NCBI GenBank assembly: GCA_933822405.4
Contig: CAKOGP040001978.1
Location: 1-12,162, forward strand
Length of the DNA: 12,162 bases
Reading direction: 5' to 3'
DNA from: Cylindrotheca closterium
Taxonomy: Eukaryota > Bacillariophyta > Bacillariophyceae > Bacillariales > Bacillariaceae
Position numbers and translations under genes: made by a program. The notes under the pieces were generated by a model. It worked only from the letters and a program-made list of their open reading frames with translations. It had not been told where the DNA came from and did not search any database. Shown in pieces: positions 7,852-12,162 of this stretch (position 1 is its first letter; every line of letters begins with the position of its first letter).

Positions 7852-10110
7852 CTAGCAATGATATCTGGGATAGGAGTTCTGCAAACTCTTTTTTGCCCTG
7901 CTGATAGGGTAATTGAAGGATTGTAGTTCATGCTCATCAGATCCTTGGAGTCTCTCCTGCTGGCTTTGACTGAGACCCTCTACCATTATTGTATTGATTT
8001 CCTTTTCGCCTTCAAGGAGTACATTGTAATAACACTGCAATAGATTTGTCTTCTCATGACACAAACCCATTAGCTCTTTTTGCTTCTGCAGAATCATCGC
8101 GAGCAATCTATCCTTGGTTTTACCATGTTTGGGTTGATCCAAGAACATGGTATTCATATTGTAGGCTTGTTTGGCGGACTCTTGTGCAGCATCAAACCCT
8201 GTATTGTCTATTTCGTCATTGTCTGAGTCCAAACATGACTCAAAACATGAGTCCAAGCAAGTTTCCTGGGAAAAATAGAGCGGAACACCCTTCCTGACAA
8301 GCTGAGACAAGGGTAAACGATCATTGCACTCTTCAGCACTGTAGTTCCAACAGTGCAGTCTATTACTCCGGTATAGTGCAAGCACCTGTTGCAGAGTGGT
8401 TTTCCTTTCTTCTTCTTGTCTTCTATTCAATGTAATTAGACAGGGTTGGAAGCTCTGTCCAGCCACCCCCTTTAGCCTTTCTTTCAACCACTCACTCTTT
8501 ACCAGGATTCCCTGGTGTTCAACCTTGCTCAATTCAGCAAACAATCTGGTCATAGTCTTCTCCTTTCCGTTTGAATACGCATACAAGTCATAGTCGTTGC
8601 GCCAACGACAGGCAATATCGGAAAGATCGTATTGGTGTTCAATGGAGAGTAAATGGCGACAGGGCAATCCATAGTGCTGTTTATGGCGGCATGAGCACTT
8701 CAGCACAACACGGTTGCTATCTTCCTTGTCCACTTCCACAATGTTGACCGACCTGAACCTGGGACGACCTTTGAACCATGCTGGGCACCCATGCGGCCGG
8801 GAGACATGACTCTGATCCAAAATCACACAGAATGAATCGGGTGAGATCTGGGCAACCACATAGTTGCCGGCACTCTGTTCCACTTGATCCATCATAATAG
8901 ATCGGCCAATAGGTACAAGCTCTTTGAAACAATCTGAGTTGTGCCTTTTGTTACCCCTTTCAAGGAATAAGGGTGTATCCTCAAATTGGCGCAACTTCTT
9001 TTTCTTCCTCTCTCGATTCTTCATGTCATCATGGCTATGCATGGCTCCAGCGGAAGTGACCATTTTCTGATCTGGCTTTGCGGACATTGAACTGTGTTTG
9101 GCAGCATAGTTTAATCCCTCGGTTGCATTAGTAACATATTCCCCAAGGCACCGATGGTCTCGTTTCATGTAGTGGGCAAAGTTCTTTTCATGGGGCAGTA
9201 CATCTGTGTCGACCCAGTCCATGAGTTTGCCGACGCTCTCCAGCCCCATGACCTCTTGTAGCTGTTCATTGTTCCGCAATTCATCCAGCAACAAGTTTTT
9301 GGAGAACATAAACTCTTCCTCAGTGAGACAGGAAGATCCGTCTGCCCAAGAACGGACCCAACCTTCAATTTCTTGCAGTATAGCCTCTCCCAATACCCTA
9401 TTTTTGAAATAAGAAGGCGCAATGGATTTCTTTTGCAACGTTTTCTTAATGAGGTGGTGCCCACATCTACCCCGAAGTGCATTTGGTAGCAACTTAAGCA
9501 TTGAATTTTCAAGAGCTGAGAATTCATTAGAATCACCATCAGTTAGAACCAAATTGACCCGCTCCAAATGCTCCTTGCCTAACATTGATGGGAGGGCCTC
9601 CTGAAAGACCCAGTTATAAAATGCGGAAGTTTCATTTGGCATGAACACACGCAGTATAACGAAGGCTTTGCCATCAGAGTCCCGACCACAAATGAGTAGA
9701 AGAGGGCGGCCTTCATTGTTAGTTTTGTGCGTGGCATCCATGAAAAGTACTTCTGGGTACCTCAAAAACTGGCGTTTGTCCTCCTCTACCATCCAGGAAG
9801 CCCCAATGAGAACACGGCTTCGGTTTGAGTTCACCCAAGGACATTTTGAATTGAGGTGAAGCCGTATCTCGCTTTGGGTTGTTAGCTGTTCCATGGGTGC
9901 AACAGATTTCAGCGGAATTTTGGTCTCCTCTTTTGACATTTGATTGATAGAATCAAGACCATCTGTCTCCCCTTCCTCGGTTGTACTATTTACGTTTCCA
10001 ATTGTGAATAGTTGTCCACATGCTTCCTTGGCTTTGCTTGTCTTAGACAATCCGACAATTGGCGAGTGATCTGTGTATGTGAGGTTTTTAGCAACTTCAA
10101 TGGGTGCCAT
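7852..10110 (-). CDS. MULE transposase, catalytic and SWIM zinc-finger part (752 aa)
   Basis: This is the downstream part of the transposase that would cut and paste the element. From the ATG at 10110-10108, residues 90-230 hold the MULE core: CPWVNSNRSRVLIGASW, then LFMDATHKTN with D125, then NLVLTDGDSNEF with D191, then RCGHHL, a C-x2-H signature (C216, H219). The third acidic residue is probably E331 in VTNATEGLN, matching the family's usual TN-x-x-E-x-x-N context. A SWIM zinc finger follows: C472-x-C474-x9-C484-x-H486. A Lys/Arg patch (about 364-373) and a helical C-terminal tail with acidic and Gln/Leu-rich stretches complete it. It ends in TAG. This frame is continuous with the segment at 11091-10132 apart from one TGA, with seven sense codons between that TGA and this ATG. 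It may therefore be made by readthrough, by reinitiation at this ATG (CCCATGG), or not as an intact enzyme. The catalytic residues are intact, so the decay, if any, is recent. Confidence 0.88.
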   Translation of the reverse strand: MAPIEVAKNLTYTDHSPIVGLSKTSKAKEACGQLFTIGNVNSTTEEGETDGLDSINQMSKEETKIPLKSVAPMEQLTTQSEIRLHLNSKCPWVNSNRSRVLIGASWMVEEDKRQFLRYPEVLFMDATHKTNNEGRPLLLICGRDSDGKAFVILRVFMPNETSAFYNWVFQEALPSMLGKEHLERVNLVLTDGDSNEFSALENSMLKLLPNALRGRCGHHLIKKTLQKKSIAPSYFKNRVLGEAILQEIEGWVRSWADGSSCLTEEEFMFSKNLLLDELRNNEQLQEVMGLESVGKLMDWVDTDVLPHEKNFAHYMKRDHRCLGEYVTNATEGLNYAAKHSSMSAKPDQKMVTSAGAMHSHDDMKNRERKKKKLRQFEDTPLFLERGNKRHNSDCFKELVPIGRSIMMDQVEQSAGNYVVAQISPDSFCVILDQSHVSRPHGCPAWFKGRPRFRSVNIVEVDKEDSNRVVLKCSCRHKQHYGLPCRHLLSIEHQYDLSDIACRWRNDYDLYAYSNGKEKTMTRLFAELSKVEHQGILVKSEWLKERLKGVAGQSFQPCLITLNRRQEEERKTTLQQVLALYRSNRLHCWNYSAEECNDRLPLSQLVRKGVPLYFSQETCLDSCFESCLDSDNDEIDNTGFDAAQESAKQAYNMNTMFLDQPKHGKTKDRLLAMILQKQKELMGLCHEKTNLLQCYYNVLLEGEKEINTIMVEGLSQSQQERLQGSDEHELQSFNYPISRAKKSLQNSYPRYHC

Positions 10111-10131
10111 GGGCGGATTGCTTTTGGATGG

Positions 10132-10134
10132 TCA
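10132..10134 (-). other. Single in-frame TGA interrupting the transposase frame
   Basis: Reading GTC GGA TGA CCA TCC, the frame is open for 319 codons before the stop and 759 after. No convincing intron spans it: the nearest strong acceptor-like site (CTTGTTTCAG) lies before the stop, and GTCGGA is a poor donor. TGA followed by C is a leaky context in many eukaryotes. TGA also ends the HAD gene normally, so the codon is not simply reassigned. Confidence 0.8.
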
Positions 10135-11091
10135 TCCGACTGGCTTCCGGATGAAATCTGAAACAAGGTTGAGTGTCTCAGGTCTAATTTCATACGATAG
10201 AACACAATAAGACATCTTTGAATCACCAGGCTTGGAGGCTTCACGGCGGAGCCAGTTCAGAAGCTCAGAGGCTGATGACCGGCCAGTTCCCGGTTTGGCG
10301 GTTATAGCATCAGGGGCTGTTTCTATCACTCTTCTATGTGTGGAGGCAGATATGAAACCGTGTCTGAGTTCAAGTAACACTTTTCGTGCTTGAGTGCCTC
10401 CAACAAATGCATGCTGTTGGGCATAGATGATCCGACATTGTTCCTTTGTCAACAGGTTGGCAGGAATACTTAGTTCACCATTCTGAGGCTGTATGTGATG
10501 CTGATGCATGTTGTTTCCGGTGCACTTAAGGAATATATACCCACCGCCAGGTAGAGCATTGTCTTTGTGGATACCAAAAGTCAGCTTCAAGCGGCAAAGG
10601 AGATTACCAGTTGTATCTTTAGCAGTGGTTGTGGCACGTTTCCTTTTCTGGCCGTTGTCCCTGTTATTTCTTCTATCATTGTGCAGTCCCTTTCTCCTTA
10701 TATCAGCCGCAATTCCACATGGGTCATAGTCGTTGGGGTCGTCTTTATTTGTTGTAGCACTTATTCTGCATCTGTAGCACCTGAGTAGGCCAGTTTTTGG
10801 ATCAGCATGAAATTTGGACCCGTGGTAACATGCAATCACCCTGAGATGGTTCATAAGCTCCTTTCTTCCAATGGGGGTGGGGGGAAATTGCAGAGGATCG
10901 AACCTAATAGCATGATCCCGGCGCCACTGTTGTTCTTTGCCTACATAGTCAAATAAATTGACTGTCTCGTCTTCATGGTCAATCAAGCCTTTAAAGGGAA
11001 GTACGGCCTTCCACTGCAGCTCCCTTGCTTTTGCATTTTGCAATTGGTGTTCTAAATAACTTTGTGATGATGGTTCGGCCAAGAGAGACAT
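10132..11091 (-). CDS. MULE transposase, N-terminal DNA-binding part, ends at in-frame TGA (319 aa)
   Basis: The ATG at 11091-11089 opens 319 codons that end at TGA (10134-10132), in the same frame as the catalytic part. The segment has Cys/His pairs suited to zinc binding: C88 with H90 or H95, C105-x2-C108, then C166, C190 and H196-x-H198. This C...C...HxH order resembles the WRKY-GCM1/FAR1-type fingers found upstream of many MULE cores, which bind the terminal repeats. That is a family-based inference. A nuclear localisation-like patch is QKRKR (148-152). Residues 270-300 (RSSASELLNWLRREASKPGD, then MSYCVLSYEIR) look like the usual linker into the catalytic core, which supports one original protein rather than two genes. 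If translation stops here, the product could bind the element ends without catalysis, which might make it a repressor. Confidence 0.72.
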   Translation of the reverse strand: MSLLAEPSSQSYLEHQLQNAKARELQWKAVLPFKGLIDHEDETVNLFDYVGKEQQWRRDHAIRFDPLQFPPTPIGRKELMNHLRVIACYHGSKFHADPKTGLLRCYRCRISATTNKDDPNDYDPCGIAADIRRKGLHNDRRNNRDNGQKRKRATTTAKDTTGNLLCRLKLTFGIHKDNALPGGGYIFLKCTGNNMHQHHIQPQNGELSIPANLLTKEQCRIIYAQQHAFVGGTQARKVLLELRHGFISASTHRRVIETAPDAITAKPGTGRSSASELLNWLRREASKPGDSKMSYCVLSYEIRPETLNLVSDFIRKPVG

Positions 11092-11183
11092 GGGGAATGC
11101 GTTCTTTTCTAAGGCAATGACAACAAGTTATGATGGACGGTGACCTGGGGGAAGGGCGGGGGCAGGTTGTTTTCATGTGCAAA

Positions 11184-11225
11184 GCTACTTTTTTGGATTG
11201 TGTCATGTGTGTTGCTACTTTTTTG
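11184..11225. repeat. 12-bp direct repeat in the transposase upstream region
   Basis: GCTACTTTTTTG occurs exactly at 11184-11195 and 11214-11225, 30 bp apart (about three helical turns), between the right inverted repeat and the transposase ATG at 11091. It could be a transposase or host factor binding pair, or T-tract coincidence. Confidence 0.55.
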
Positions 11226-11287
11226 AGAGACGTCGGTGCCAAACTTATTTTCCGACTCTTTGTCTGTCCATCCACTCACATTATTCA

Positions 11288-11363
11288 AGCGACCTGTTGG
11301 AGGTGGAGGCCAGACTGACCGTGCCGGTGTCTTTTGGTAAATATAATGTGCTTGTACCGCAGC
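11288..11363. repeat. MULE right terminal inverted repeat
   Basis: This is the partner of 5667-5742, with 71 of 76 positions matching in inverted orientation. It begins AGCGACCTGTTGGAGG and ends CCGCAGC. The inner edge lies about 200 bp upstream of the transposase ATG, so the repeat probably contributes its promoter. Confidence 0.92.
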
Positions 11364-12162
11364 ATTGAACACTAATATTGTACTCATCAAAACAGCTTGG
11401 ATTCAGGCTTACTTTCTATATATTATATAGACCTGCATAGTCACGCGCGGTATTTGATAAAGTTCAATTTAAAATTGTTCTCGTCATTTGGTCATTTGTT
11501 GTGATCCATCATTGTTTTTCCGATCTGTCAATGAGCGTCATTATGGCATGATGCACACTATGAGAATGAATAGATGATGCGTTATTCTAATCCGATGGAT
11601 GTAGTGGTGGTGATGATCTAGAAGTCTCCGGAGACTGCACTTCGCAAGACCACGGGAAATACCATGGATGGTGTCCCTTCCGATGAGATCCAATCATCCA
11701 GCCCACCGAAACGATGAATTCACTATGACTTAACCTAGATCAAAAGGGATTTGATATCAGTTGATAATAAAATTGTGAGCATTAGAATAGTGGTTTTAGG
11801 TGCGCTATCTAGTCTTGGTTTGGCCAAGCTTTGGCCCGAAATATTCAGTAACGGTGCTGAAATATTCAGTAACGATCAAAGTACTTAGGAGGGCCAATAA
11901 TAGTTAGGCCTGGAATATTGAGTAACCGATAGGAGTATAACAAAAGCGTCTGTTAAAAAGAGCGTAAGATGTAGCGTCTGCTGGAAGTACGTTGGAAGTC
12001 TAGCCGGATGACCAACGGTCTGTAGAGAGTACGTCACGATGGATCGGGTCGCCCTCTGCGAACACTTCTCGAAACAGAACCTTTGGATTCAACAAGGATA
12101 GCAGAGAACTCTCTTCCGCTTCATCCGTGTTATTGGGTTACGACGGTGACATCAAGACATTT
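11364..12162. other. Right flank, no gene seen
   Basis: No frame of useful length with an ATG or a domain was found in these 799 bp. A short frame open at the extreme right edge (from about 12024, plus) is too small to judge. The region contains small palindromes, CTATATA-T-TATATAG at 11416-11430 and AGTCTCCGGAGACT at 11623-11636. It also has the three-copy repeat listed separately, and repeated GCGTCTG words at about 11946-11980. Repeated short motifs like these would suit decayed transposon or LTR sequence, but no LTR boundaries are visible. Confidence 0.4.
11838..11928 (+). repeat. Three-copy short direct repeat, consensus GAATATTCAGTAACG
   Basis: GAAATATTCAGTAACG occurs exactly at 11838-11853 and again at 11859-11874, 21 bp apart. 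A diverged copy, GGAATATTGAGTAACCG, lies at 11912-11928. Each copy has an AATATT palindromic core. It sits in non-coding DNA about 480 bp outside the MULE. It may be a protein binding array or the end region of another repeat. Confidence 0.65.

Larger units (their letters stand above)
5667..11363. mobile_element. Mutator-like DNA transposon (MULE) with two convergent genes
   Basis: Matching inverted repeats at 5667-5742 and 11288-11363 enclose 5.7 kb. Inside are a minus-strand MULE transposase (11091-7852) and a plus-strand 535-aa accessory gene (6216-7823), whose stops are 28 bp apart. Long inverted repeats plus a MULE/SWIM transposase identify the superfamily. The two-gene convergent plan matches that of maize MuDR. 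I could not find a clean 8-11 bp target-site duplication next to the 76-bp repeats, so the true ends may lie slightly further out: weak similarity continues to roughly 5630 and 11400. One in-frame TGA in the transposase frame suggests the copy may be non-autonomous now. The high similarity of the repeats suggests fairly recent insertion. Confidence 0.85.

Noticed and set aside
10110..10200. Intron removing the in-frame TGA of the transposase
   Set aside because: The best acceptor-like site (CTTGTTTCAG) is upstream of the TGA. No good donor-acceptor pair brackets the stop, and the frame on both sides is already the same.
10991..11390. Minus-strand frames overlapping the right inverted repeat
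   Set aside because: They overlap the start of the transposase in other frames and include repeat sequence. They could be leader sequence but show no protein family.
12024..12162. Possible start of a gene at the right edge
   Set aside because: The short open frame has no ATG in frame near its start, and ATG frames nearby stop within about 20 codons.

Overview
The window looks like nuclear DNA from a stramenopile alga, most likely a pennate diatom. This is inferred from protein style and gene structure, since no rRNA or organelle marker is present. The pointers are a membrane protein with Ser/Pro/Thr-rich stalks and a Cys-rich tail, a HAD hydrolase with an N-terminal signal peptide and one short GT-AG intron, compact genes, and a Mutator-like (MULE) transposase of the kind abundant in algal genomes. 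No bacterial operons, ribosome binding sites or tRNA genes were seen.

Layout. Positions 1-1175 (minus) hold the 5' part of an unrecognised gene that runs off the left edge and is broken by one in-frame TAG. Positions 1176-1863 have no convincing gene. Positions 1864-3855 (minus) encode a 663-aa single-pass membrane protein. Its upstream region (3856-4399) holds a dense cluster of GTAC motifs. Positions 4400-5446 (minus) encode a two-exon HAD-family phosphatase with a signal peptide.

The right half is dominated by a complete-looking MULE of about 5.7 kb (5667-11363), bounded by 76-bp terminal inverted repeats that match at 71 of 76 positions. It carries two convergent genes whose stop codons lie only 28 bp apart. 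One (6216-7823, plus) encodes a 535-aa nuclear-type protein with a possible Cys-His-Asp peptidase-like C-terminus. The other (11091-7852, minus) encodes the transposase: a Cys/His DNA-binding region, a D-D-E catalytic core and a SWIM zinc finger. The transposase frame is open for 1080 codons except for a single in-frame TGA at 10134-10132. The plan parallels maize MuDR, with mudrA and an accessory gene mudrB convergent between promoter-bearing inverted repeats, but the accessory protein here is not recognisably MURB. The element sits about 220 bp upstream of the HAD gene's ATG.

Positions 11364-12162 appear non-coding but contain a three-copy short repeat and small palindromes. The main discovery candidates are the accessory protein of the MULE, the single stop codon splitting its transposase, and the GTAC-rich promoter region.
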